From: an uncultured Fusobacteriaceae bacterium
GTDB lineage: Bacteria; Fusobacteriota; Fusobacteriia; Fusobacteriales; Fusobacteriaceae
DNA: 16,458 nt
Reading direction: 5' to 3'
Assembly: GCA_947072715.1 (NCBI GenBank)
Contig: CAMTJB010000003.1
Coordinates: 1 to 16,458, forward strand
The notes under the pieces were generated by a model. It was given only the letters and a program-made list of their open reading frames with translations. It had not been told where the DNA came from and made no database searches. Below are positions 8,495-15,428 of the stretch, in pieces. Position 1 is the first letter of the stretch; each line of letters begins with the position of its first letter. A program made the translations under genes and the position numbers.

Positions 8495-9931
8495 ATGAAA
8501 TTTGGATTAATAAAAAATTATGTGAACGGAGAATTTACTTCAGCAAGTGGAGATTTTATCAATATATATTCACCTCTTGATGGAACAGTTATAGGTCAGG
8601 TTAAAAATTCTACAAAGCAGGACTTTGAAGAAGCAATAAAAATAGCTAAAGATGCCCAAAAAGAATGGGGTGCAATGACTTTTAAGAAAAGATCAGAAGT
8701 ATTATATAATTATAGAAATATCTTGATAAAAAATAGAGAAGAATTAGCTCAAATAGATAGAATTGAAAATGGAAAAGATTTGAGTGAAGCTTATGCAGAA
8801 ATAGATAAATCTCTAGAATTAACAGAGTTTGCATGTTCAATTGCGCAACTTGCAACAGGGGAAGTTAGTGAGGTAAGCGTTGGGGTAGTGTGTAGAGAGG
8901 AGAAAAGACCAATAGGAGTTGTAGGAGTTATAACACCATTTAATTTTCCTCTGATGGTTCCACATTGGTCCTTACCAAATGCTATAGCTCTTGGAAATGC
9001 AGTTATATTAAAACCTTCAGAGGTGACTCCAATATGTGCAAATAAAATAGCAGAAATGTGGAAAGAGGCAGGATTGCCAAATGGAATTTTAACTGTTTTG
9101 CACGGTGGAAAAGAGATAGTAGAGGCTATTTGTGACAGTAAAGATTTAGCTGCAATCTCATTTGTAGGATCTACACAAGTAGCAGAAATAGTTTACAAGA
9201 GAGGAACTCAAACAGGAAAAAGAGTTTTAGCTTTAGGAGGAGCAAAAAATCATATTGTTCTTATGCCTGATGTTGATCCTATAATTGGTTCAAGAGATAT
9301 TATGGCTTCAGCTTTTGGAATGTCTGGTCAAAGATGCATGGCAGCATCAGTTATAGTAGGAGTTGGAAATGTAGAACCAATAATAGCTCAGTTAATAAAT
9401 GACACTAACAATAGTAAAACCCTAACTGTAATAACAGAAAAAGCTGTGGAAATAATTTCACAATATATAGAGTATGCAATTTCTCAAGATGCTAAGATAC
9501 TTGTTGATGGAAGAGAAAAAATTGAAAAAAATTCAGGATATAATATAGGTCCAACAATTGTAGATTGGCGTGGTGCAAAAGGAAAAATGAAACCTATAGA
9601 AGTTTTTGGTCCAATATTAGAGATAGTAGAGGCAAATTCCATTTCTGAAGCAGCAAAAATTCAAAAGGAATCTCCTTATGGAAATGCAGGAGCGATATTT
9701 ACACAAAATGGAAAATATGTAGAGGAGGCTTTAAGAGAGTTTGAAGCTGGAATGTTAGGAGTTAATATTGGAGTTCCAGTTCCAAGAGAACCATTTTCTT
9801 TCGGAGGAACAAAAGATTCTAAGTTTGGATATGGGGATATCACAGGGAAATCATCAATTAATTTTTGGACAGACTTAATAAAAATAACAACAAAATGGAA
9901 TGCTGAAAATAAAAAGGATTGGATGAGCTAA
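8495..9931 (+). CDS. iolA: malonate-semialdehyde dehydrogenase (CoA-acylating) IolA
   Basis: IolA converts malonate semialdehyde (and often methylmalonate semialdehyde) to acetyl-CoA (propionyl-CoA) with NAD and CoA, the last pathway step. The 478-residue protein is an aldehyde dehydrogenase of the MMSDH subfamily. ITPFNFPLMVPHW (146-158) and LKPSE (172-176) bind NAD, GGAKNH (248-253) is the subfamily signature in place of the usual catalytic glutamate motif, and GQRCMA (278-283) has catalytic Cys281. EVFGPIL (369-375) and GMLGVN follow. Compared with the Bacillus enzyme as I recall it (about 487 residues), the segment after the catalytic cysteine (about 299-315) is shorter by roughly nine residues and lacks the LGP motif. 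AGGGGG lies 4 nt before ATG at 8495; another ATG at 8491 is out of frame. Confidence 0.92.
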   Translation: MKFGLIKNYVNGEFTSASGDFINIYSPLDGTVIGQVKNSTKQDFEEAIKIAKDAQKEWGAMTFKKRSEVLYNYRNILIKNREELAQIDRIENGKDLSEAYAEIDKSLELTEFACSIAQLATGEVSEVSVGVVCREEKRPIGVVGVITPFNFPLMVPHWSLPNAIALGNAVILKPSEVTPICANKIAEMWKEAGLPNGILTVLHGGKEIVEAICDSKDLAAISFVGSTQVAEIVYKRGTQTGKRVLALGGAKNHIVLMPDVDPIIGSRDIMASAFGMSGQRCMAASVIVGVGNVEPIIAQLINDTNNSKTLTVITEKAVEIISQYIEYAISQDAKILVDGREKIEKNSGYNIGPTIVDWRGAKGKMKPIEVFGPILEIVEANSISEAAKIQKESPYGNAGAIFTQNGKYVEEALREFEAGMLGVNIGVPVPREPFSFGGTKDSKFGYGDITGKSSINFWTDLIKITTKWNAENKKDWMS

Positions 9932-9960
9932 TGGGTATTTAAAAGTGTGGAGGGATTGTA

Positions 9961-10947
9961 ATGTTAATTGAATTTGATAAAAATAAAGAGAAAGATATAG
10001 TACTTATAGGAAGAATAGCTATAGATTTTAACCCTACAGATATAAATATGCCACTAAATGAGTCTCAAACTTTTAAAAAATATTTAGGGGGTTCACCAGC
10101 AAATATAGCGATTGGAATGTCAAGACTATCTAAAAAAGTAGGATTTATAGGGTGCGTTTCTAAAGATCAGTTTGGAACATTTGTAACATCTTATTTTAAT
10201 AAAGAGGGAATAGATACTTCCAAAATTCAAATAGCTCAAAATGGAGAATCACTAGGACTTACTTTTACAGAAATTAAAAGCCCTACAGAAAGCAGTATCT
10301 TAATGTATAGGAATGGAATTGCAGATTTTCAAATAGACACTTCAAAAATAGATGAAGAGTATATAAAGAATTCCAAGGTTCTTCTTATTTCAGGAACAGC
10401 TTTAGCGGCAAGTCCATCTAGAGAGTCATGCTTAATAGCATTAGAGTATGCAAAAAAAAATGGTGTAAAAGTAGTATTTGATGTTGATTATAGGAGTTAT
10501 ACGTGGAAAAGTCCAGAGGAGATAGCTCTATACTATTCATTAGTTGGAAAGCAAAGTGATATTATAATAGGATCAAGAGAAGAGTTTAATCTAATGGAAA
10601 AATTAATTTTAAGTGGAAATACCAATGATAAAGTATCAGCTGATAAATGGATTGAATACGGAAATAAAATAATAGTAATAAAACATGGAAAAGAGGGTTC
10701 TAATGCCTACACTTCAAATGGAGATTTTTATCAAATAAAACCATTTCCTGTTAAACTTTTAAAATCCTTTGGAGGAGGAGATGCATATGCATCAGCATTT
10801 ATATATGGACTATTAGAGGGATGGGATGTTAAAAAAGCTCTTGAATTTGGAAGTGCATCAGCAGCAATGCTTGTTTCTAGTCACTCATGCTCAGAAGATA
10901 TGCCAACTTCAAATAAAATATATGAATTTATAAAATCTTATGAGTAA
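9961..10947 (+). CDS. iolC: 5-dehydro-2-deoxygluconokinase IolC
   Basis: IolC phosphorylates 2-deoxy-5-keto-D-gluconate with ATP, trapping it for aldol cleavage. The protein is a 328-residue PfkB-family kinase. An early VLIGRIAIDFNP block and YLGGSPANIAIGMSRL (41-56) form the first PfkB signature and sugar-binding region. The second signature is SFGGGDAYASAFIYGLLEG (269-287) with the catalytic aspartate Asp274 in GGGDA; the more usual form is GAGDA or GSGDA, and the glycine change should still allow the anion hole. The length matches IolC. GGAGGG precedes ATG at 9961, and the gene follows iolA by 29 bp. Confidence 0.93.
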   Translation: MLIEFDKNKEKDIVLIGRIAIDFNPTDINMPLNESQTFKKYLGGSPANIAIGMSRLSKKVGFIGCVSKDQFGTFVTSYFNKEGIDTSKIQIAQNGESLGLTFTEIKSPTESSILMYRNGIADFQIDTSKIDEEYIKNSKVLLISGTALAASPSRESCLIALEYAKKNGVKVVFDVDYRSYTWKSPEEIALYYSLVGKQSDIIIGSREEFNLMEKLILSGNTNDKVSADKWIEYGNKIIVIKHGKEGSNAYTSNGDFYQIKPFPVKLLKSFGGGDAYASAFIYGLLEGWDVKKALEFGSASAAMLVSSHSCSEDMPTSNKIYEFIKSYE

Positions 10948-10962
10948 AGTATGAGGTGAGAG

Positions 10963-11781
10963 ATGTTAGTAACTTTAAATGAAATTTTAGAAGATGCAAG
11001 AGATAAACTATATATAGTACCAGCTTTTAATGTTTATGGTTTTGAAGATGCTAAAGCAGTAATAGAGGTAGCTGAAGAGTTGAAAGCTCCTGTAATATTA
11101 GCTACTAATATAGACGCAGTTAGATATATGGGAGTAGATATTTTAGGGAAATTACTTACAACAATGGCAAAAAAAAGTTCTGCTAAAGTATGTGTTCATT
11201 TAGACCATGGAAAATCAAAAGAAGAGATTATAGCAGCAATAGAAGCTGGATATAGTTCAGTAATGTTTGATGGGTCAATGTTACCTTTCGATGAAAATGT
11301 TAAATTAACTAAAGAAATAGTTGAAATTGCTAAGAAAAATGGAGTGAGTAGTGAAGCAGAGATTGGTTCAGTTGGATATATAAATCAAGTTAGTGAAATA
11401 ACTGATCCAAAAGAAGCAAAAGAATTTTCTGATTTAACAGGTGTAGATGCCTTAGCAGTTTCTATTGGAACTGTTCATAGAATGTTAACAAGAGATGCAA
11501 AAATAAATTTTGAAATATTAGAAGATATTCAAAAATTAGTAAAGGTTCCACTTGTAATTCATGGATCTACAGGAGTTTCAGATGAAGATTTAAAAAAATT
11601 AGTTAAATATAGAATAGGAAAAATAAATATTGGAACAGCTTTAAGAAAGGAATTTTCTAAAAGTTTAAGAGAGGAATTACAAAAAAAACCTATGGAGATT
11701 GATAGAGTAAATATATTTCCAAATATAATAGAAAGTTTAAAAGATATGATTAGATGGAAAATGAAAATACTTGGAAATTAA
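10963..11781 (+). CDS. iolJ: class II aldolase, IolJ-like (6-phospho-5-dehydro-2-deoxygluconate aldolase)
   Basis: By context this enzyme splits 2-deoxy-5-keto-D-gluconate 6-phosphate into dihydroxyacetone phosphate and malonate semialdehyde. It belongs to the zinc-dependent class II fructose-bisphosphate/tagatose-bisphosphate aldolase family; 272 residues is slightly shorter than the typical 280-290. Visible motifs are PAFNVYGFED, CVHLDHG (77-83) with catalytic Asp81 and zinc ligand His82, SSEAEIG (129-135), IGTVHRM (168-174) with His172, and VIHGSTG (198-204) with His200, then KINIGTALR. In most relatives the residue after His172 is glycine, part of a phosphate/cation-binding loop; here it is Arg173. 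The end of the gene overlaps the possible start of the EIIA gene. Plain fructose-bisphosphate aldolase activity is possible, but position directly after iolC favours IolJ. Confidence 0.88.
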   Translation: MLVTLNEILEDARDKLYIVPAFNVYGFEDAKAVIEVAEELKAPVILATNIDAVRYMGVDILGKLLTTMAKKSSAKVCVHLDHGKSKEEIIAAIEAGYSSVMFDGSMLPFDENVKLTKEIVEIAKKNGVSSEAEIGSVGYINQVSEITDPKEAKEFSDLTGVDALAVSIGTVHRMLTRDAKINFEILEDIQKLVKVPLVIHGSTGVSDEDLKKLVKYRIGKINIGTALRKEFSKSLREELQKKPMEIDRVNIFPNIIESLKDMIRWKMKILGN

Positions 11782-12263
11782 GTGAGGTGATTAAAATATA
11801 TTTTAAAAATCTAGTTCAAGAAAATTTAATTATTTTAGATACTGAGGAAAATAATAAAGAGAACATAATAAAAGAATTAGTGGCTCTTTTAAGTAAAGAA
11901 GGGTTTTTAGAATCAGAATCAGAATTTTTTAAAGTAGTTATGGAAAGAGAAAAAAAAGGACCGACTGGTCTTGAAGAGGGGTTAGCAATTCCTCATGGAA
12001 AATCTTCTAGTGTCAAAGAGTTAAAAATAGCGGTAGCTAGACTAAATAAAAGAATATATGATTGGGAATCAGCAGATGAATCTAACGAAGTTGATTTAGT
12101 GTTTTTAATAGCAATTCCAGAAGATAAAAAAGGTGACAACTACATTGAAGTTCTTTATAAAATAGCTACAACATTTATGGCAAAGGGATTTGCTAGAGAT
12201 TTAAGAAGGACTAGAACAAAACAAGAATTTTTAGATAAAATAATAAATTTAAATATAAAATAA
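11754..12263 (+). CDS. orphan PTS EIIA protein, fructose/mannitol type
   Basis: This is a PTS_EIIA type-2 domain protein (FruA/MtlA/PtsN class) of up to 169 residues. The phosphorylated histidine is in the GLEEGLAIPHGKS motif (His81 from the ATG at 11754). No EIIB, EIIC or HPr gene is nearby. The ATG at 11754 overlaps iolJ by 28 bp, has no ribosome binding site, and adds about 14 residues absent from relatives. GAGGTG at 11784-11789, directly after the iolJ stop, leads after 6 nt to in-frame ATA (11796); that start gives 155 residues and His67, close to the usual size and histidine position of such domains. It is the last gene of the inositol operon before the terminator. A regulatory role, such as phosphorylating a PRD regulator or sensing PEP/sugar flux, is an inference; an uptake partner elsewhere in the genome is also possible. 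Confidence 0.87.
   Translation: MENENTWKLSEVIKIYFKNLVQENLIILDTEENNKENIIKELVALLSKEGFLESESEFFKVVMEREKKGPTGLEEGLAIPHGKSSSVKELKIAVARLNKRIYDWESADESNEVDLVFLIAIPEDKKGDNYIEVLYKIATTFMAKGFARDLRRTRTKQEFLDKIINLNIK
11782..11798 (+). promoter_or_regulatory. EIIA ribosome binding site with apparent ATA start
   Basis: GTGAGGTGAT (11782-11791) begins immediately after the iolJ stop codon, as do the other ribosome binding sites of this operon. The codon 6 nt after GAGGTG is ATA at 11796, in frame with the EIIA reading frame and placed where EIIA domains normally begin. No ATG, GTG or TTG start is correctly spaced from it. The pattern is the same as at iolB. Confidence 0.5.
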
Positions 12264-12267
12264 ACAG

Positions 12268-12320
12268 AAAGAAAGAAAAGTGTTTTCTTATTTATAAGAT
12301 ACTCTTTTCTTTCTTTTTTT
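12268..12320 (+). terminator. rho-independent terminator of the iol operon
   Basis: A 13-bp perfect stem pairs 12268-12280 (A/G-rich arm) with 12304-12316 (C/T-rich arm). An inner hairpin TCTTA...TAAGA (12286-12299) fills the loop region, and a run of Ts continues to 12320. It lies 5 bp after the EIIA stop and marks the operon's end. Confidence 0.85.
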
Positions 12321-12353
12321 ATTGAAAAATTAAAATGAAAAGATTGTATATTT

Positions 12354-12385
12354 TTGTATATATAAATTAAAAATTAGTATATAAT
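12354..12385 (+). promoter_or_regulatory. adenine deaminase promoter
   Basis: TTGTAT at 12354-12359 is followed after 18 bp by TATATA (12378-12383), which overlaps TATAAT at 12380-12385. Transcription would start around 12390, after the ATG at 12384, so that ATG cannot be the start codon. The leader is only about 25 nt, leaving no room for a riboswitch. Confidence 0.55.
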
Positions 12386-12413
12386 GATAAAAATAAAAAA
12401 AGAGGTGAAAATA

Positions 12414-14117
12414 ATGTTAACAGATAAATTTATTAGGCTAGCAAGTGGAAAAGAGAAGGCTGATCTTGTAATAAAGGGAGGAAAAATATTTAATGTATTT
12501 ACTGGAGAGATAGAAGAAGGAGATTTAGCTATTTCAGAGGGAAAAATTATTGGAGTTGGAAGTTATGATGGTATAGTAGAAAAAAATATAAAAGGAGCCA
12601 CGGTTATACCAGGATTTATAGATGGGCATATGCATATTGAAAGTTCATTAATGTCTCCTAAAGTATTAGCTAAAGAATTTATAAAGTTAGGAACAACAAC
12701 AATTATAGCTGATCCTCATGAAATTGCTAATGTTCTAGGTGAAAAAGGGATAGATTATATGTTGGAAGAAACTAAAGATACAATCTTAGAAGTATTTTTT
12801 ATGTTTCCCTCTTGTGTACCTGCAACAAATTTTGAATCTTCAGGGGCAGTTTTAAATTCACAATCTCTAGAGAAATATATAGATAATCCTAGAATATTAG
12901 GATTAGGAGAGGTAATGGATTTTGTTGGAATTGAAAATGGAGATCAAGATTTAATTAAAAAAATAGAAATAACTCAAAGTAGAAATAAACAAGTAGATGG
13001 ACATAGCCCATGTCTTACAGGAAAAAGTCTAAGTTCATACATAATATCAGGGATTAAATCAGATCATGAATGTAGTAGTGTAGAAGAGATGAATGAAAAA
13101 ATTTCTAAAGGAATGAATATACTTATTAGAGAAGGAACTGCTGCAAAAAATTTAGAAAAATTAATAAAAGGAATTAATGATTATACTTATAGATTTTGTA
13201 TGTTTTGTACTGATGATAGAGATGCTGAGACAGTTTTAAATAAGGGACAAATAAATGATGTTGTTAAAAAAGCTATTTCTTTAGGACTATCACCTGAAAA
13301 ATCAATAATAATGGCAACATTAAATACTGCAAAATTTTATGGATTAAATAAAAAAGGTGCAATAGCCCCAGGATATGATGCTGATTTTTTAGTTGTAGAT
13401 AGCATTGAAAATTTAGAGATAGAAGAAGTATATAAATATGGAGAGAGAGTTGAGGTTAAAAATATAGAAATTATCCAATCTAAACAATTAAAAAATAGTG
13501 TTAATATTGGAGAAATAAAAGAAAAAGATCTTATTATTCCTCTAAAAGGTGATACTGTTAATGTGATTTCCATAATACCTAAAGAACTTTATACAAATCA
13601 TACTATAAGAAAAATAGTAAATCCTAACGGATATTTTCAAAGTAAACTCAATAGAAATCTTTCACAAGTTTCTGTAATTGAAAGGCATAAAGCAACTGGG
13701 AATATAGGAAACGGTATAATAGAGAATTATGGAATTGAGAATGGAGCTATTGCTACTACAGTAGCTCATGATAGTCATAATATAATTGTAATTGGAGATA
13801 ATACAAAAGATATGTATTTAGCTATTAAAGAGTTAGAAAAAATAGGTGGTGGGATAGTTTTAATAAAAAATGGTGATGTTATATATACTATGGAGTTACC
13901 AATTGCAGGTTTAATGTCTGACAAAGAGATTGGAGAAATTTATAAATCGAATGAAATGATTTTAAAACTTGCTAGAGAGGAATTAAATATAAATAATGAG
14001 GTAGAGCCAATGATGACTCTTAATTTTATGGCTTTACCTGTTATACCAGAATTAAAAATAACAGATTTAGGATTATTTTTAGTAAAGGAGAATAGGTTCT
14101 TAGAGATTGAAATATAA
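12414..14117 (+). CDS. ade: adenine deaminase
   Basis: Adenine deaminase hydrolyses adenine to hypoxanthine and ammonia for purine salvage or as a nitrogen source. The protein is a 567-residue amidohydrolase-superfamily enzyme of the AdeC/Ade family. An N-terminal ADLVIKGGKIFNVFTGE segment starts the flanking beta-sandwich. Metal-site motifs follow: FIDGHMHIESS (68-78; His72, His74, Glu76), GTTTIIADPHEIANVLG (93-109), VDGHSPCL (194-201; His197), SDHECSS (216-222; His218) and TDDRDA (266-271; Asp267, Asp268). The C-terminal domain contains the family block with AVAHDSHN-like TVAHDSHNI. Length and motifs look intact. I chose ATG 12414 because GAGGTG lies 6 nt upstream; an in-frame ATG at 12384 sits inside the promoter. 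It is a single-gene unit between two terminators, so any link to the inositol operon is only proximity. Confidence 0.95.
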   Translation: MLTDKFIRLASGKEKADLVIKGGKIFNVFTGEIEEGDLAISEGKIIGVGSYDGIVEKNIKGATVIPGFIDGHMHIESSLMSPKVLAKEFIKLGTTTIIADPHEIANVLGEKGIDYMLEETKDTILEVFFMFPSCVPATNFESSGAVLNSQSLEKYIDNPRILGLGEVMDFVGIENGDQDLIKKIEITQSRNKQVDGHSPCLTGKSLSSYIISGIKSDHECSSVEEMNEKISKGMNILIREGTAAKNLEKLIKGINDYTYRFCMFCTDDRDAETVLNKGQINDVVKKAISLGLSPEKSIIMATLNTAKFYGLNKKGAIAPGYDADFLVVDSIENLEIEEVYKYGERVEVKNIEIIQSKQLKNSVNIGEIKEKDLIIPLKGDTVNVISIIPKELYTNHTIRKIVNPNGYFQSKLNRNLSQVSVIERHKATGNIGNGIIENYGIENGAIATTVAHDSHNIIVIGDNTKDMYLAIKELEKIGGGIVLIKNGDVIYTMELPIAGLMSDKEIGEIYKSNEMILKLAREELNINNEVEPMMTLNFMALPVIPELKITDLGLFLVKENRFLEIEI

Positions 14118-14119
14118 AA

Positions 14120-14166
14120 TAAAAAAGGCTTTAAAATATCAGAATATTTTAAAGCCTTTATTTATT
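14120..14166. terminator. bidirectional terminator between ade and the M50 gene
   Basis: A perfect 16-bp stem pairs 14124-14139 with 14144-14159 around a 4-nt CAGA loop. A-rich sequence lies on the left (T-run on the minus strand) and T-rich sequence on the right. It sits between convergent stop codons at 14117 and 14167, so it can end transcription from both sides. Confidence 0.9.
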
Positions 14167-14901
14167 TTAAAGGAAACTATTGAAAATTTTAATAATGAAA
14201 AAATAAATAGGAGATATAAAATCTCCAATAAATCCTAGGTAAGAGAGAATTAAAATCAAGAAAAACCCATATTTATCAAACCCGAAAATAGCTTCTCTAA
14301 GAGAGTGTGGAGCAAAACTTGCAATAATTTTTGAACCATCTAAAGGAGGTATTGGAAGTAAATTAAAAATAGCAATCATTATATTAAAGGTAATTAAATA
14401 AATAATATATGGAGCAAGTAAATGCGTAAGTGGAGTAACTGGAAGAAATTTAAGAAGGAGCACTCCTAAGATAGCTAATATAAAATTTGTAACAACACCT
14501 GCAATTGAAATTAAAAATTCACCAAATCGTCCATTGTTTAAGTTATTATAATTAACAGGAACAGGTTTGGCCCATCCAATAATAAAATTAGAACCTGAAA
14601 GTATAAGTAAAATTGGTAAGATAAAACCTGTAATATCTATATGTCTTATAGGATTTAGAGAAAGTCTTCCCATGTATTTAGCTGTATTATCTCCTGAAAG
14701 ATATGCTGCATATCCATGAGCAATTTCATGAAGAATAATTGATATTAGAAGAATAGGTATTTTAAAGAAAATACCGGGATTATTAAATGTTATATTTAAT
14801 AAATTCTTTCCTAAGAAAAAAAATAACAGTATAACAATAAATAAGACAAAACCCATATTATTTCTATTAGCATCTAAAAATTTTTTTAAATAATCTTTCA
14901 T
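14167..14901 (-). CDS. site-2-protease-like M50 membrane metalloprotease
   Basis: A 244-residue polytopic membrane protein of the small S2P/M50 group. Hydrophobic segments lie at about 16-36, 44-57, 90-106, 128-150, 161-182 and 212-238. The zinc motif HEIAH is at 58-62 (ligands His58 and His62, catalytic Glu59) in a membrane-embedded setting. The third ligand is expected in FNLLPIPPLDGSKI (179-192), Asp188. The motifs SLNPIRHID (81-89) and GWAKPVPVN (109-117) are typical of the bacterial FtsH-independent S2P-like subgroup without PDZ domain. It probably cleaves a membrane protein such as an anti-sigma factor, but the substrate is unknown and nothing nearby suggests one. AAAAGGAG precedes ATG by 10 nt on the minus strand. 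Confidence 0.9.
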   Translation of the reverse strand: MKDYLKKFLDANRNNMGFVLFIVILLFFFLGKNLLNITFNNPGIFFKIPILLISIILHEIAHGYAAYLSGDNTAKYMGRLSLNPIRHIDITGFILPILLILSGSNFIIGWAKPVPVNYNNLNNGRFGEFLISIAGVVTNFILAILGVLLLKFLPVTPLTHLLAPYIIYLITFNIMIAIFNLLPIPPLDGSKIIASFAPHSLREAIFGFDKYGFFLILILSYLGFIGDFISPIYFFIIKIFNSFL

Positions 14902-14940
14902 AGTTTATAAACTCCTTTTAATTAAAGATAATTATTATTA

Positions 14941-14954
14941 ATTTTACGTAAAAT
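14941..14954. repeat. 14-bp perfect palindrome, possible operator
   Basis: ATTTTACGTAAAAT is its own reverse complement, centred on CG at 14947-14948. It lies between the candidate -10 of the M50 gene (14966-14971, minus strand) and that gene's start, so a bound protein could repress it. A partial copy of the core (TACGTTA) follows at about 14954-14960. The binding protein is unknown. Confidence 0.4.
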
Positions 14955-14965
14955 ACGTTAAAAAA

Positions 14966-14971
14966 ATTATA
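14966..14971 (-). promoter_or_regulatory. candidate -10 of the M50 protease gene
   Basis: On the minus strand this reads TATAAT, about 65 bp upstream of the M50 start. No good -35 is visible at 16-18 bp; the inverted repeat at 14978-14995 occupies that area, which may point to an activator or repressor. AT-rich background makes this tentative. Confidence 0.3.
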
Positions 14972-14977
14972 CTATAA

Positions 14978-14995
14978 ATAGTTAATTTTAACTAT
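14978..14995. repeat. inverted repeat in the divergent intergenic region
   Basis: Two perfect 8-bp arms, ATAGTTAA (14978-14985) and TTAACTAT (14988-14995), are separated by TT. The arms lie in the M50/rhodanese intergenic region (14902-15113), which holds no gene that I can see. It could be a dimeric regulator site; the spacing is too tight for a good hairpin. Confidence 0.4.
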
Positions 14996-15054
14996 AAAAT
15001 ACTTTAAATATTTATAAAAAAGCAAAAGTATTTTATAATTTTATTAAAGTTTTC

Positions 15055-15063
15055 TGATATAAT
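15055..15063 (+). promoter_or_regulatory. extended -10 promoter for the rhodanese-regulator pair
   Basis: TGATATAAT is a perfect extended -10 (TG-n-TATAAT), about 50 bp upstream of the rhodanese ATG. No convincing -35 is seen at the right distance, which extended -10 promoters often lack. Confidence 0.5.
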
Positions 15064-15113
15064 AGCATATAAAATAATAGATTAAAAGTTGTTAAATAAA
15101 AGGGGGAAAAGTA

Positions 15114-15404
15114 ATGATGGAAGTTAGAAATATACCTGTTGAAGATTTTATAAGAGATAGAGAAAATTATTATTTAATAGATGTGAGAGTTCCAGAGCAA
15201 TATTTAGAAAGCCATATTGATGGGGCTGTGAATATACCTTTTTCAATAATTAGAGCTAGTATAAACTTAATACCAAAAGGTCAAAAGGTTTTAACATATT
15301 GCAATGGTGGAACAAGTGGAGGGATAGCCTCTTTAATATTAAGAGAGTTAGGATTAGAAGTTTATAATTTAGAAGGTGGATTTAATAATTATAAGAATAG
15401 ATAA
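15114..15404 (+). CDS. single-domain rhodanese-like protein
   Basis: A 96-residue cytoplasmic protein covering one rhodanese domain, typical of small sulfur carriers related to GlpE/PspE. YLIDVRVPEQYLESHIDGAVNIP (residues 20-42) carries the conserved DVR and HI-GA-NIP motifs. The active-site loop starts at Cys63 (TYCNGGTSG), which would hold a persulfide; the usual arginine in the CxxGxRS-type loop is replaced by Thr, which may change substrate preference. The C-terminal LEGGFNNYK is the family ending. AGGGGG lies 7 nt before ATG at 15114; a second ATG follows at once. It lies 24 bp before the PRD regulator gene and probably shares its transcript. Its sulfur acceptor is unknown. Confidence 0.9.
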   Translation: MMEVRNIPVEDFIRDRENYYLIDVRVPEQYLESHIDGAVNIPFSIIRASINLIPKGQKVLTYCNGGTSGGIASLILRELGLEVYNLEGGFNNYKNR

Positions 15405-15428
15405 ATATTAAAAGTGAGGTGAAGTGTA

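Noticed and set aside
11560..11580. HGSTG in the aldolase as a damaged zinc site
   Set aside because: The zinc-ligand histidine is present and relatives vary here (HGGSG, HGASG, HGGTG), so the change is within family range.
12384..12413. ATG at 12384 as start of adenine deaminase
   Set aside because: It overlaps the probable -10 element and the true ribosome binding site lies downstream of it, 6 nt before ATG 12414.
12321..12413. Purine riboswitch before adenine deaminase
   Set aside because: Only about 25 nt remain between the predicted transcription start and the start codon, and no conserved purine-aptamer pattern is visible.
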